Of a DNA stretch of 42,854 bases, positions 25,239 to 33,678 are shown piece after piece. The notes beneath the pieces were generated by a model. That model was not told where the DNA came from and made no database searches. It saw only the letters and a list, made by a program, of their open reading frames with translations. Made by a program: the position numbers and the translations under genes. Origin of the DNA: PUPG01 sp964463915 (GTDB lineage: Bacteria > Bacteroidota > Bacteroidia > Bacteroidales > UBA7960); contig CAYXEH010000018.1 in NCBI GenBank assembly GCA_964463915.1, positions 1 through 42,854 on the forward strand, written 5' to 3'. Position 1 is the stretch's first letter, and each line of letters begins with the position of its first letter.

Positions 25239-27035
25239 TTAATGAACCTTGGCCGGACGTCCGACAGCTTCAGCTGCTTCGGCGATGGCTTTCTGCATGT
25301 CGAAATCACTGCTAAACGGTTCGTCCTTCACTTTGGATTCATATACTTCGGGGAAGTTGGAGATAGTGCCCGAAACGGGGTTACCGGCGGTTTGTCCGAG
25401 GCCGCAACGACTCGTCTTCCGCATAATCTCCGCCCATTCCTTCATATTATCGATGTCTGATTTGATGGCCTGTCCTTCAATGACACGCTTCACCTGCCTG
25501 GTGAGGATCATATTGAATGAACGGCAGGTCACACAGGAACCGCAGGATTCATCCTCAAAGAACTTCATAAAGTTTAGCACCACATCTTTAAGCAGGTCGC
25601 GGTGTTTGCCGATCACAACCATGGAACCGCCGGTGGCAAGGTCTTCCAGGGCGATCTTCCGGTTAAACTGCGAGGGAGGCATACAGACACCGGCCGGACC
25701 GGCAACCTGAATGGCCTGTACATCCTCAGCTTTGGCCCCAACCATCAGCAGCATTTCATCGAGGCTCATTCCCCATTCAATTTCATATACTCCCGGACGA
25801 TCACAATCGCCGGCAATACTCAGTAACTTGGTTCCGGACGACTCTTCGGTACCCATCTTTGTGTACCACTCAGCCCCATTCTCCACAATTTTCAATGCAG
25901 AACAAAACGTTTCCACGTTGTTGATCACCGTGGGTTTCTGTTTATATCCCCGCTGGGTCGGGAAAGGCGGACGGTTACGAGGCTCTCCCCGTTTACCTTC
26001 AGACGACTCGATCAGCGCAGATTCTTCTCCGCATACATAAGCGCCTGCTCCATACTGGATCCGGATGTCAAAGTCAAAACCCCTGCCCAGAATATTCCTG
26101 CCCAGCAGGTTTTTCTTCCGGAGGTCATCCAGCACACTCTCCAGGAATTTTTCCAGGTATTTGTACTCATACCTGACATATAAGATGCCTTCCGTGGACC
26201 CAAGCGCCCATCCGGCAATGGTCATTCCTTCAAACAGCATATCTGCCCTTTCGGTCAACAGCACCCTGTCTTTAAATGTCCCTGGCTCACCCTCATCGGC
26301 ATTACACATTACATAGGGGGCCTCTTTTTCCATGGAGCAGAAAAGCCACTTCAGGCCGGTAGGGAAACCTGCCCCGCCGCGTCCGCGCAAATTGGCATCT
26401 TTCACCTCACTGATCACTTGCTTAGGCTCCATCTCCAGGGCTTTCGCCAGGCTTTTGCCCTTCTCATAATCACCAAAACAAACAGGGCCTTTCTGGCGAA
26501 TATTGTTTCTGACCATAGATTTCACCAGGGGATGGGCATTATTGCCATCACCATAACGCGAGAACATCTCCTTTACCGGCTTACCCTGGCGCATGGCAGC
26601 AACGATCTCTTTCACCTTCTCACGATCAAGTTCTGTAAACACAACGGAATTGATCAATGCGGCCGGTTCCTGATCACTCATCCCGATACAGGCGGTATGA
26701 TGCAGACTGATCAGTCCGTCGGACGTGCGCTGCCCTACCTTGATCCCGGTCTGCTTCTCAAACTCATCAACCACATCATGCAATCCCATCATTTCTGCCA
26801 CAAATCCCTCGTTGAGGTATACCGCATATTTACCAACCGGCTCGCTGGTGAAAAAATGATAGAAAGACTTGGTTTGCTGCACTTCCACTTCCGAGATATC
26901 AAGCTCAGAGGCGATCAGGCTCACGGCTTCATCTGAGACACATCCGAAACGGGTTTGTACCGTTATCAGAATGTCCATCAGACGCTCCGCAGTTTTGCCA
27001 TTTTCTTCAACAATTCTGATGATTTTCTCTTTCAT
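25239..27035 (-). CDS. hoxF: NAD-reducing hydrogenase diaphorase subunit HoxF with fused NuoE-like N-terminus
   Basis: This 598-residue fusion has residues 1-150 as a NuoE/HoxE-like thioredoxin fold and the rest NuoF-like. The flavin/NAD site is visible as GRGGAGFPTGLKW (218-230), CNADEGEPGTFKDR (244-257) and GAGAYVCGEESALIES. The [4Fe-4S] ligands are C498, C501, C504 (ESCGSCVTC) and C544 (SRCGLGQTAGNP). In the N-terminal domain only C116 (TACIGMSDQEPA) remains of the four Cys that hold a [2Fe-2S] cluster in NuoE; the next expected Cys is S120. So that cluster is probably absent. HoxF exchanges hydride with NAD(P). It is first in the operon, with a promoter-like box at 27095-27102. Confidence 0.96.
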   Translation of the reverse strand: MKEKIIRIVEENGKTAERLMDILITVQTRFGCVSDEAVSLIASELDISEVEVQQTKSFYHFFTSEPVGKYAVYLNEGFVAEMMGLHDVVDEFEKQTGIKVGQRTSDGLISLHHTACIGMSDQEPAALINSVVFTELDREKVKEIVAAMRQGKPVKEMFSRYGDGNNAHPLVKSMVRNNIRQKGPVCFGDYEKGKSLAKALEMEPKQVISEVKDANLRGRGGAGFPTGLKWLFCSMEKEAPYVMCNADEGEPGTFKDRVLLTERADMLFEGMTIAGWALGSTEGILYVRYEYKYLEKFLESVLDDLRKKNLLGRNILGRGFDFDIRIQYGAGAYVCGEESALIESSEGKRGEPRNRPPFPTQRGYKQKPTVINNVETFCSALKIVENGAEWYTKMGTEESSGTKLLSIAGDCDRPGVYEIEWGMSLDEMLLMVGAKAEDVQAIQVAGPAGVCMPPSQFNRKIALEDLATGGSMVVIGKHRDLLKDVVLNFMKFFEDESCGSCVTCRSFNMILTRQVKRVIEGQAIKSDIDNMKEWAEIMRKTSRCGLGQTAGNPVSGTISNFPEVYESKVKDEPFSSDFDMQKAIAEAAEAVGRPAKVH

Positions 27036-27094
27036 ACAATAGTATATTTGCTGAAACTGAATTAGATAAAAAATCTTGAATTTTTAAGACGAAA

Positions 27095-27102
27095 CAAATA
27101 TA
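27095..27102 (-). promoter_or_regulatory. candidate -7 box of the hoxFUYH operon
   Basis: On the minus strand the sequence reads TATATTTG, a full TAnnTTTG match 60 bases upstream of the hoxF ATG. The implied leader is about 50 bases. No clear TTTG at the -33 spacing. Confidence 0.4.
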
Positions 27103-27282
27103 TATGTTTTAAACACAATCTGGAATTTTTTTCAAAATTTATTCTGAGTATAAACAACCACCAATAAAAGGAAAGCCGCCATCTGGGAGATTACTTTGAA
27201 AAGGCGAAAATGCAGTGGCACACCAACAGAATCATTTATTTCAATCAGTCTGAAAAAAAAACCATTAATTCCCCATATTGTG

Positions 27283-27302
27283 CAAAACAATATATAGTTT
27301 TG
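27283..27302. promoter_or_regulatory. palindrome CAAAAC-N8-GTTTTG
   Basis: CAAAAC (27283-27288) and GTTTTG (27297-27302) form an inverted repeat around a central ATATAT. The right arm also contains TAGTTTTG (27295-27302), a TAnnTTTG match on the plus strand. It could be an operator overlapping a promoter for the response-regulator gene. Confidence 0.45.
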
Positions 27303-27304
27303 AG

Positions 27305-27339
27305 GCAAAATGATAAAAATTACTAATTTTACATTTTGC
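27305..27339. promoter_or_regulatory. long nested palindrome GCAAAATG...CATTTTGC
   Basis: Outer arms GCAAAATG (27305-27312) and CATTTTGC (27332-27339) flank an inner perfect palindrome AAAATTA-C-TAATTTT (27316-27330). It begins two bases after the neighbouring palindrome and shares its GCAAAA half-element. There is no T-run after a GC stem, so a terminator is unlikely and a protein-binding site is favoured. Confidence 0.5.
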
Positions 27340-27412
27340 TCTTTTAAAGCGATTATGGTCATTGAACCTGTGGAAAGACAAAATCGTATTACTAACCATT
27401 AAACAGTGAGTC

Positions 27413-27913
27413 ATGGAAACCACCAAGAAAAAGATTTTAATTGTTGACGACGACATTGATGTGATCACCGCAATGAAAGCGATATTAAACAAAGCAGGCT
27501 ACGAAGTGACAACCGCCATGAATAAGAAAGAAGGGTTGGAGAAACTACGTGCCGAGAAACCCGATTTGGCAATTCTTGACGTAATGATGACCACTCATTT
27601 CGAAGGCTTCGAACTTGCACAGGAAATACTGCAGAGCCCCGAATTCAAAGATATGCCCACTTTAATCCAGTCTTCCATTGACATCCTGGTGACCTCCAAG
27701 TCAACCGTACAGGAAATGGCCAGAGAATACCGGAAAGATCCCAACTTCAAGGATCTCCAGGTATTGTTGGTGAAAAACATCACTGACGGCACCGCCGGAA
27801 TCGATTACATGGACGAAAAAGGCAACAGCCATTGGTTCAATGTAAACGGGTTTATCAAGAAACCTGTTGACGCTAAAAAGATCCTGGAAGAAGTTGAAAA
27901 ACACATAAAATAA
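27413..27913 (+). CDS. atypical single-domain response regulator
   Basis: This 166-residue receiver protein has no output domain. The acidic pocket is D12/D13 (LIVDDDID), the phospho-acceptor is D56 (AILDVMM) and the conserved Lys is K150 (FIKKPVD). About 50 extra residues lie between the position of the switch Ser/Thr (QSS, 86-88) and the Lys, where ordinary receivers have about 20. This insertion contains REYRKDPNFKDLQ and DEKGNSHWFNVNGF. It may act as a phosphorelay intermediate or through a protein partner. It faces away from hoxF and is closed by its own terminator before the downstream kinase. Confidence 0.88.
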   Translation: METTKKKILIVDDDIDVITAMKAILNKAGYEVTTAMNKKEGLEKLRAEKPDLAILDVMMTTHFEGFELAQEILQSPEFKDMPTLIQSSIDILVTSKSTVQEMAREYRKDPNFKDLQVLLVKNITDGTAGIDYMDEKGNSHWFNVNGFIKKPVDAKKILEEVEKHIK

Positions 27914-27920
27914 CCCCCTG

Positions 27921-27972
27921 AAAAGGCGCCAATATAAGGACAGGACAACCGTTCTTATATTGGCGCCTTTTT
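27921..27972 (+). terminator. strong intrinsic terminator after the response regulator
   Basis: AAAAGGCGCCAATATAAG (27921-27938) pairs perfectly with CTTATATTGGCGCCTTTT (27954-27971), an 18-base-pair stem followed by further T residues. It starts 8 bases after the stop codon. Confidence 0.93.
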
Positions 27973-28055
27973 GTTTTTCGGGCTGAACGCCACATGCAAG
28001 GCAGTTCAATGACTACTCCGGCTTGTTGAAGGAAGAATTGAAGGAAAAAGGAAGC

Positions 28056-29831
28056 ATGAAGATCAAATTCAGAATGCCCTTGAAGTTAAGGTTACTCCTT
28101 CCGCTGACATTGATCATTGTCACGGTCATCGCCCTCGTGACCCTTTGGTTTGTAAGAAGTTCCATTTCCACATTCAATCAGCAGCTGGAAACCACCCTGC
28201 AGCTTGAGGTAAAAACCATCACCAAGATGTTTGAGCGCGAACGGGTGCTCAAACTGGAGAATGTAGAATCAAACCTCCGCGTGGCCAACAACCATTTCTA
28301 TGCCTCCCCCCTGCAAATCCCGGAAGAAACCGTATCTGCGGAAATAGAAAACCAGGATACCGGTGAAAAACACATCGCCACGCTGAATCAATGGCAACAT
28401 AATGGCTATTTACTTCATGAGAGCAATGCATTCGTAGACAGGCTGGCAGACCTGATCGGCGGCACAGTGACCGTTTTTCAGCAAGTTGACAGCGGTTTCG
28501 TCCGTATTTCCACCAATGTGCGCCGCCCGGACGGTGAGCGTGCCACATACACCTACATCCCCAATGATTCGCCGGTAGCTGAATCCATGATGAAGGGAGA
28601 GACCTATTTCGGGCGTGCAGTCGTGGTGGATGAATGGTATATAACTGCTTACGATCCCATCATAATAAATGATGAAGTAGTTGGCATGCTGTATGTCGGA
28701 GACCGGGAAAAAGACATGGAGGAACTCAACCGGATACTGCAGGAACTGCGTATCGGGGAAAGCGGATACCCTTTTGTAGTCGATAAAAGCGGACAAATCC
28801 TGATCCATCCTTCCATGGAAGGAGAAGACTGGTCAGACACCGAGGTCTTCGATCAAATGCATAGTCATACAGAAGGCACTTTTCATTACCAGCAAGACGG
28901 AGAAAAACACACCCTTGCATTCAATTATTTTGAACCCTTCGAACTCTATATTGCCGCCTCCATCTTTGAAGAGGCAGAAAACAGGGACATTGTGCGCGGA
29001 GCCATCCGCGGTGCAATCATGGTCGCCCTGCTGGCCATCATTTTCCTGCTTGCCTTTATTTACCGGTTTACTACGGACAGGATCTATCGCTATTTCACGG
29101 CCCTGAAAGAATCAGAAGAGAAACTGGCCTCTGCCCAGTCAGCCCTGAAACAGTCGCAAAAACTTGCCAGCATGGGTCAGATCGCTGCCGGCATTGCCCA
29201 TGAACTGAACAACCCCCTGGGAGTGATCACCATGTACAGCAATATTGTGCTGGATGAACTGGACAAAGACGATCCCAAACGGGAAGATATGGAATTGATC
29301 GTCCAGCAGGTAGACCGTTGCAAAAACATCGTGGGCGGACTGCTGAACTTTGCCAGGAAAAACCGGGTAAAAGCCGATGAAGTAGATATCATCGACTTCC
29401 TTGAAAAGAGCCTGAGATCAGTGGTGGTTCCTGAAAGTGTTAAAGTCAGCATTGAAGAAGACCTGACTGATCACCGGACAATGGTCGACACCGAACAGAT
29501 GGTGCAGGTCTTTACCAACCTGGCCAAAAATGCCATTGATGCAATGCCCGAAGGGGGCACCCTCACCATCAGCGTGAAAGGAGATGAGGAAAACGTGTAC
29601 ATTGAATTCAGCGACCAGGGCACAGGCATCCCCGAAGAGCACATGGACAAACTCTTTACCCCATTCTTTACCACCAAGAAAGCCGGCAAAGGGACCGGAC
29701 TGGGGCTCTCCCTGGTTTATGGCATCATCAAAATGCACCATGGCAAAATTGAAGCCCGGTCAAATACCGACCCTGAAAAAGGGCCCACGGGCACCACATT
29801 CAAAATCAAATTGCCGCGTGAACCAAAATAA
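28056..29831 (+). CDS. Cache-domain membrane sensor histidine kinase
   Basis: The ATG at 28056 (MKIKFRMPLKLRL) gives 591 residues and is preceded by an AAGGAAG-like site; an in-frame TTG at 28023 would add 11. TM1 is about residues 12-32. A large extracytoplasmic Cache-type domain (about 35-310) includes GMLYVGDREKDMEEL and GYPFVVDKSGQILIHP. TM2 is about 318-338. The kinase core has IAHELNNPLG (H382), NLAKNAIDAMP, DQGTGIP and GKGTGLGLSLV, so all ATP-binding boxes are intact. It probably senses a small periplasmic ligand. The receiver-kinase hybrid follows 33 bases later, indicating a common operon. Confidence 0.9.
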   Translation: MKIKFRMPLKLRLLLPLTLIIVTVIALVTLWFVRSSISTFNQQLETTLQLEVKTITKMFERERVLKLENVESNLRVANNHFYASPLQIPEETVSAEIENQDTGEKHIATLNQWQHNGYLLHESNAFVDRLADLIGGTVTVFQQVDSGFVRISTNVRRPDGERATYTYIPNDSPVAESMMKGETYFGRAVVVDEWYITAYDPIIINDEVVGMLYVGDREKDMEELNRILQELRIGESGYPFVVDKSGQILIHPSMEGEDWSDTEVFDQMHSHTEGTFHYQQDGEKHTLAFNYFEPFELYIAASIFEEAENRDIVRGAIRGAIMVALLAIIFLLAFIYRFTTDRIYRYFTALKESEEKLASAQSALKQSQKLASMGQIAAGIAHELNNPLGVITMYSNIVLDELDKDDPKREDMELIVQQVDRCKNIVGGLLNFARKNRVKADEVDIIDFLEKSLRSVVVPESVKVSIEEDLTDHRTMVDTEQMVQVFTNLAKNAIDAMPEGGTLTISVKGDEENVYIEFSDQGTGIPEEHMDKLFTPFFTTKKAGKGTGLGLSLVYGIIKMHHGKIEARSNTDPEKGPTGTTFKIKLPREPK

Positions 29832-29864
29832 ACCTTAACGGCTTAACTCAAAAAATACCGCAAG

Positions 29865-30992
29865 ATGAGCAAACTGAAATTAATGATTGTAGATGACGAA
29901 GAAGGGATCCGGTCAGGCGCCCGAAGGGTGCTGAGCAACTTCTCTGTTGGTTATCCCTTTATGGATGAAGATTTTACGTTTGAAATCTATGAAGCCGAAA
30001 CCGGTGAAAAGGCCATAGAGATGATCGACTCCATGCATATCGACATCATCTTGCTGGACAATAAACTGCCGGGCATCGATGGCATTGAGGTGCTGGAATA
30101 TATTAAGAAAAAGGAGTACGACATTGCCGTGATGATGATTACCGCTTATGCTTCTTTCGACCTGGCCATCAAAGCCACCAATTACGGGGCCTACAATTTC
30201 GTCCCCAAGCCTTTCAAACCACAGGAGCTGAAGACCTCCGTGGAAAATATTACCAAAAACCTTTACCTGAAACGGATGACCCGCACCATGAAAGATGCGG
30301 GTGAAAAGCAAAGGTTCCAGTTCCTCTCCGTACTGTCGCACGAGCTGAAATCACCCATCAACGCCATCGAGGGCTACCTGAAGCTGATGCAGGACAAGCA
30401 AGCGGGTGAAGAAATTGACAATTACCGGGAAATGATTGACCGGTCGCTGGAACGAATCAAAGGGATGCGTTCGCTGATCTCCGACCTGCTCGACCTTACC
30501 CGGATGGAATCCGGCGAGAAAACCCGAAACCTGCGCAAGATGGACATCGTGGAGATCGCCAAATCGGTCATTGACTCTTTTGAGCCCATGGCCACCCAGA
30601 AAAACATCCGCATTGAGCTCGACAGCGATGACAACATCTATATGAATGCCGACAAAAATGAAATTGAGATCATCCTGAACAATTTGGTTTCCAATGCCGT
30701 GAAATACAATAAAGAAGACGGGAAAGTCTTCATCACCATGAAACAGACCGGGGACCAGGTAGTGGTGGAAGTGGAAGACACCGGCATCGGCATGAAGGAG
30801 GAAGACCAGCAATTGCTCTTCCAGGATTTCGTAAGAATCAAAAACACCCAAACCAAATTCATTCCTGGCAGCGGCCTGGGATTGTCCATTGCAAAGAAAA
30901 TGGTAGATCTTTACAAGGGTGACATCCAGGTGGAAAGCGAACCCGATAAGGGCACTAAATTTACCGTGACTTTCCCGATCAGGGATCAATAG
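29865..30992 (+). CDS. receiver-histidine kinase hybrid (REC-HisKA-HATPase)
   Basis: This 375-residue soluble protein has an N-terminal receiver (about 5-125: MIVDDEEG, acceptor D65 in LLDNKLPGIDG, K115 in FVPKPFKP) followed by a kinase. The kinase part has SHELKSPINAIEG (H159), NNLVSNAVKYN (N-box), VEDTGIGM (G1) and GSGLGLSIAKKMV (G2). Having the receiver ahead of the kinase suggests that phosphorylation by another kinase, likely the upstream Cache sensor, tunes its activity. It could then phosphorylate the nearby single-domain regulator. No DNA-binding output is encoded in the trio. It converges on the AraC gene with 26 bases between stops. Confidence 0.9.
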   Translation: MSKLKLMIVDDEEGIRSGARRVLSNFSVGYPFMDEDFTFEIYEAETGEKAIEMIDSMHIDIILLDNKLPGIDGIEVLEYIKKKEYDIAVMMITAYASFDLAIKATNYGAYNFVPKPFKPQELKTSVENITKNLYLKRMTRTMKDAGEKQRFQFLSVLSHELKSPINAIEGYLKLMQDKQAGEEIDNYREMIDRSLERIKGMRSLISDLLDLTRMESGEKTRNLRKMDIVEIAKSVIDSFEPMATQKNIRIELDSDDNIYMNADKNEIEIILNNLVSNAVKYNKEDGKVFITMKQTGDQVVVEVEDTGIGMKEEDQQLLFQDFVRIKNTQTKFIPGSGLGLSIAKKMVDLYKGDIQVESEPDKGTKFTVTFPIRDQ

Positions 30993-31018
30993 CAATTCCG
31001 TAAAACCCTACAGTTCTC

Positions 31019-31831
31019 TTACTGGTAATAATCCGAATAAGGCGTACACCCTGAAAAGTATTCAGAAGGAGTAAGCCCCGATAATGTTTTGAACTCCCTG
31101 ATCATGTGAGACTGGTCATAATACCCGCAATGATGGGCAAGTGCTGTAAGGCTGATCCCGGGGCAAAGGTTTTTCTGATCCAGGGTGTGCTGGAAACGAA
31201 TGGTCCGGATAAATTTTTTCGGACTTACTCCCAGGTTATGTAAGAATGTACGCTCATATTGTTTCCGGCTCAGGCACGCTTCTGATGCCAAACGATCAAC
31301 CCCCAGGTTACCCCTGGTATTGGAGATAAGTAAAACAGAATGACTGATCCGCTGAAGGTCATATTGTCTTTTCAGTTTCCCCAAACGCTTTAACAGGAAA
31401 ACTTCAATCAATCCCACTCTTTCCCTGAAATTCCCGGCATCCCATAAACGTGCCTCAAGTTCAGAAGTTTCATTCTTCAGAATAAAACGCAAAGGAAGAT
31501 GACGATCGGTCAATTCATCACAGGGAAGATCAAAAAATACGTTGATTCCTTCCGGTCTGAACACCACGGAGAAGAGGGAAAAACCCTGTGATATCTCCAG
31601 GTCGAAAGGGGTCGTTTGCTGACCACTCAGCAGCACATTGTCTTCAAGACCCTTACCCGGATCAGAAGAACGTGGAGGGTTACCGAAATAAAAGACCAGC
31701 TCTGTAAGTCCGGTTGGAACGATCCGCTGCGAATGGGGCTCATTCGGTGTAAAAGAATGATCCATTGCCCAGTAGGTTTTCACATACGGGGCAAGGATCA
31801 AGTTTGGGCCGGTTGAGTTAAACTGCATCAC
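31019..31831 (-). CDS. AraC family transcriptional regulator
   Basis: This 270-residue protein has a C-terminal pair of helix-turn-helix motifs (about 170-265). These include GVDRLASEACLSRKQYERTF, GVSPKKFIRTIRFQ and ALAHHCGYYDQSHMIREFK, the classic AraC signature. The N-terminal half resembles the DUF6597-type sensing domain of Bacteroidota AraC proteins, with APYVKTYWAMDHSF at its start. Its start codon overlaps the stop of the VOC gene by four bases, so both are probably one transcript. The target is unknown; the VOC protein may bind or process its signal. Confidence 0.9.
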   Translation of the reverse strand: MMQFNSTGPNLILAPYVKTYWAMDHSFTPNEPHSQRIVPTGLTELVFYFGNPPRSSDPGKGLEDNVLLSGQQTTPFDLEISQGFSLFSVVFRPEGINVFFDLPCDELTDRHLPLRFILKNETSELEARLWDAGNFRERVGLIEVFLLKRLGKLKRQYDLQRISHSVLLISNTRGNLGVDRLASEACLSRKQYERTFLHNLGVSPKKFIRTIRFQHTLDQKNLCPGISLTALAHHCGYYDQSHMIREFKTLSGLTPSEYFSGCTPYSDYYQ

Positions 31832-32187
31832 AGATCACCGTATAAACCGATTTTGTTTCCTTCGGTATCTGCAACTATGGCAAAATACCCCCTGTCATCC
31901 GCCGAAATTTTGGTTTTAGCCTGTAACACACTCCCTCCGTTAAATTCCACCAGGCGAATTGCCTCATCAACAGGATCTCCCGTATCGAGGCTGACCAATA
32001 CACCATCGCGCGAGGGCTTAAAGTCAGGGGCATAGGAAATGGCACCTTCCCCTGAAGGGAAAAAGGCCATTTTCTCGTCAGGGCATTCCGCAACTTCAAG
32101 TTTTTGTTTCAGGATAGCCTGATAGAAATTGACTGCCCGTTCAAAATTCTCAACCGGGATCTCCACGAAAGCAATAATTTTTTTCAT
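31828..32187 (-). CDS. VOC (glyoxalase-fold) family protein
   Basis: This 119-residue protein shows the vicinal-oxygen-chelate repeat pattern: FVEIPVENFERAVNFYQAIL at the start and YFAIVADTEGNKIGLYGD at the end. That ending is typical of small VOC enzymes and resistance-type binders. The substrate is not identifiable. It is upstream of and overlapping the AraC regulator gene by four bases. A TAGTTTTG box lies 38 bases upstream on the minus strand. Confidence 0.88.
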   Translation of the reverse strand: MKKIIAFVEIPVENFERAVNFYQAILKQKLEVAECPDEKMAFFPSGEGAISYAPDFKPSRDGVLVSLDTGDPVDEAIRLVEFNGGSVLQAKTKISADDRGYFAIVADTEGNKIGLYGDL

Positions 32188-32225
32188 TGTTGCATTGTTT
32201 AAAGTGAAACATTCAATTGACGATG

Positions 32226-32233
32226 CAAAACTA
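32226..32233 (-). promoter_or_regulatory. candidate -7 box for the VOC-araC pair
   Basis: Minus-strand TAGTTTTG matches TAnnTTTG, about 40 bases upstream of the VOC start codon. An AT-rich TTTAATTG lies roughly where a -33 box would be. Confidence 0.38.
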
Positions 32234-32380
32234 TCCCGCCGGAAAACAATTAAATTGTAAAATTACGACATTCACACCAAAATATTCATTTAATGGAAAA
32301 ATGCCATCTATACCTGTACCAGTGAAACAAAAGGGGGGAAAAGGTTGTTAGTTTGCTAAACAAACCATCCTGCCGTCATC

Positions 32381-32866
32381 ATGTTCAAAAAAATCCATAC
32401 CACCTCATACCCTCCGAAAGACAAGCCATTAATGGCCTGGGACGGCAATTGCGGCTTCTGCCATTACTGGGTAATAAAATGGAAGATCCTTACCGGCGAC
32501 CGGGTCAACTACCAACCCTTCCAGGAAGTATACAAAAACTTTCCCGATATTGACCTGAAGTATTTCCGGCAGGCCATCCGCTTTATCGATACCGACGGCC
32601 AGGTTTACTCCGGACCAGGAGCCGTATTCCAGGCCCTGCACCGTTACGGCGACAAATGGAAATGGGTCATGCCCCTGTACAGGCGTATTCAGCCCTTCCG
32701 TTACCTGGCCGATCATTTCTACGCCTTTGTATCACGCAACCGCGTCAGGATGTATAAAATTGTCATCCGTCTGATGGGCAAAAATCCGGCCCGCCCCAGG
32801 CACTACTGGATATATTACCTGGGTGTTCTCCTGTTACTGGTCATCGGTGCAGTGATCATAACCTGA
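32381..32866 (+). CDS. DCC family thiol-disulfide oxidoreductase-like protein
   Basis: This 161-residue protein has MAWDGNCGFCHYW (C24, C27), the DxxCxxC motif of the DCC1/DUF393 family, predicted thioredoxin-like proteins. The middle has YFRQAIRFIDTDGQVYSGP and AVFQALHRYG, also typical. The C-terminus ends with one hydrophobic segment (YYLGVLLLLVIGAVIIT), suggesting membrane attachment. The physiological partner is unknown. It stands alone, 167 bases before the next plus-strand gene. Confidence 0.85.
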   Translation: MFKKIHTTSYPPKDKPLMAWDGNCGFCHYWVIKWKILTGDRVNYQPFQEVYKNFPDIDLKYFRQAIRFIDTDGQVYSGPGAVFQALHRYGDKWKWVMPLYRRIQPFRYLADHFYAFVSRNRVRMYKIVIRLMGKNPARPRHYWIYYLGVLLLLVIGAVIIT

Positions 32867-33033
32867 TATTCATCGTCATAGCTTAGCCTCCCGGGCTAAT
32901 TGAAGCGTCCCGGCGCCTGGAATCCAGCCTGATATTCTGCATTATATCCCGCTCCCCTGCATCTTACGATTACTTCAAAAAATATGTATCTTTACCCGGT
33001 ATGTAAAGCGAAATTTATTTTACCGGACAACCT

Positions 33034-33651
33034 ATGCCTTCCGACATCGGCAACAATTCAGATGCCACACTCAAGGTTAACCAAATGAACTGGCCATTCA
33101 TACTCAGACGGATTCTTTTCTTTGGCCTCCTGGTCCTCATGATCGGCTTCCTGCTGCTTTTCATCTACTTTCAACCTACAGAACTGATCACAAAGCTGGG
33201 CGTACGCAACAGTTTCTTGCTGGCTTTTTGCCTGTCCATGTTGGGGGCATTTACTTCCCTGACAAACCTTACCGCCTATCCGATGATCTTTGCCCTGGTC
33301 ATGGGACAGATGAATTTCCTGCTCGTAGGATTCATTGCAGGACTTGGCCTGGCTTCAGGGGATCTGCTTTTCTTTGCCTTCGGATTTTCTGCCAGGGATC
33401 TTACCGATCAGAAAGGCAAAAGCAAACTCAGAAAGATCTTTGAGAAAATTCAGAAGATGCCGCCACTGCTTATACAAGCACTTATCTTCTTTTATGTAGC
33501 GGGCACTCCATTCCCCAACAACCTGCTCAGCGGATCCCTGGCCTTCATCGGTTACCCATTCAGGAAGATACTTCTCCCACTGGCTTTGGGCGACATTGCA
33601 TTTTGTATCCTGGTAGCCTGGTTGTCCCTCCAGGGAATCACATTATTTTAG
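33034..33651 (+). CDS. polytopic membrane protein, possibly VTT/DedA-like
   Basis: This 205-residue protein has five to six hydrophobic segments, the first at about 28-50. Features are LGAFTSLTNLTAYPMIFALV, a GLASGDLLFFAFGFSARDL loop, and GTPFPNNLLSGSLAFIGYPF followed by a final membrane helix. The glycine-proline-rich re-entrant-like loops recall VTT (DedA/TMEM41) lipid scramblase relatives, but I cannot confirm the family. A near-consensus box TATCTTTA lies at 32987-32994. The patatin-like gene follows after 27 bases, so a lipid-related operon is plausible. Confidence 0.72.
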   Translation: MPSDIGNNSDATLKVNQMNWPFILRRILFFGLLVLMIGFLLLFIYFQPTELITKLGVRNSFLLAFCLSMLGAFTSLTNLTAYPMIFALVMGQMNFLLVGFIAGLGLASGDLLFFAFGFSARDLTDQKGKSKLRKIFEKIQKMPPLLIQALIFFYVAGTPFPNNLLSGSLAFIGYPFRKILLPLALGDIAFCILVAWLSLQGITLF

Positions 33652-33678
33652 CTCACACCCACATAAACAGAATCAACC

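Larger units (their letters stand above)
27036..27412. other. divergent regulatory region between hoxF and the response regulator
   Basis: This 377-base AT-rich stretch contains no supportable gene. It holds a candidate hox promoter box near its left end (27095-27102) and two adjacent palindromes nearer the regulator gene (27283-27302 and 27305-27339). Short open frames here have no coding character that I can support. Confidence 0.6.

Noticed and set aside
27132..27362. Short minus-strand reading frame in the hox intergenic region
   Set aside because: It is AT-rich, lacks a recognisable domain and spans the palindromes; non-coding regulatory DNA explains it better.
28023..28055. TTG start for the Cache kinase
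   Set aside because: It adds only eleven charged residues; the ATG at 28056 has a purine-rich site in front and a basic pre-membrane N-terminus.
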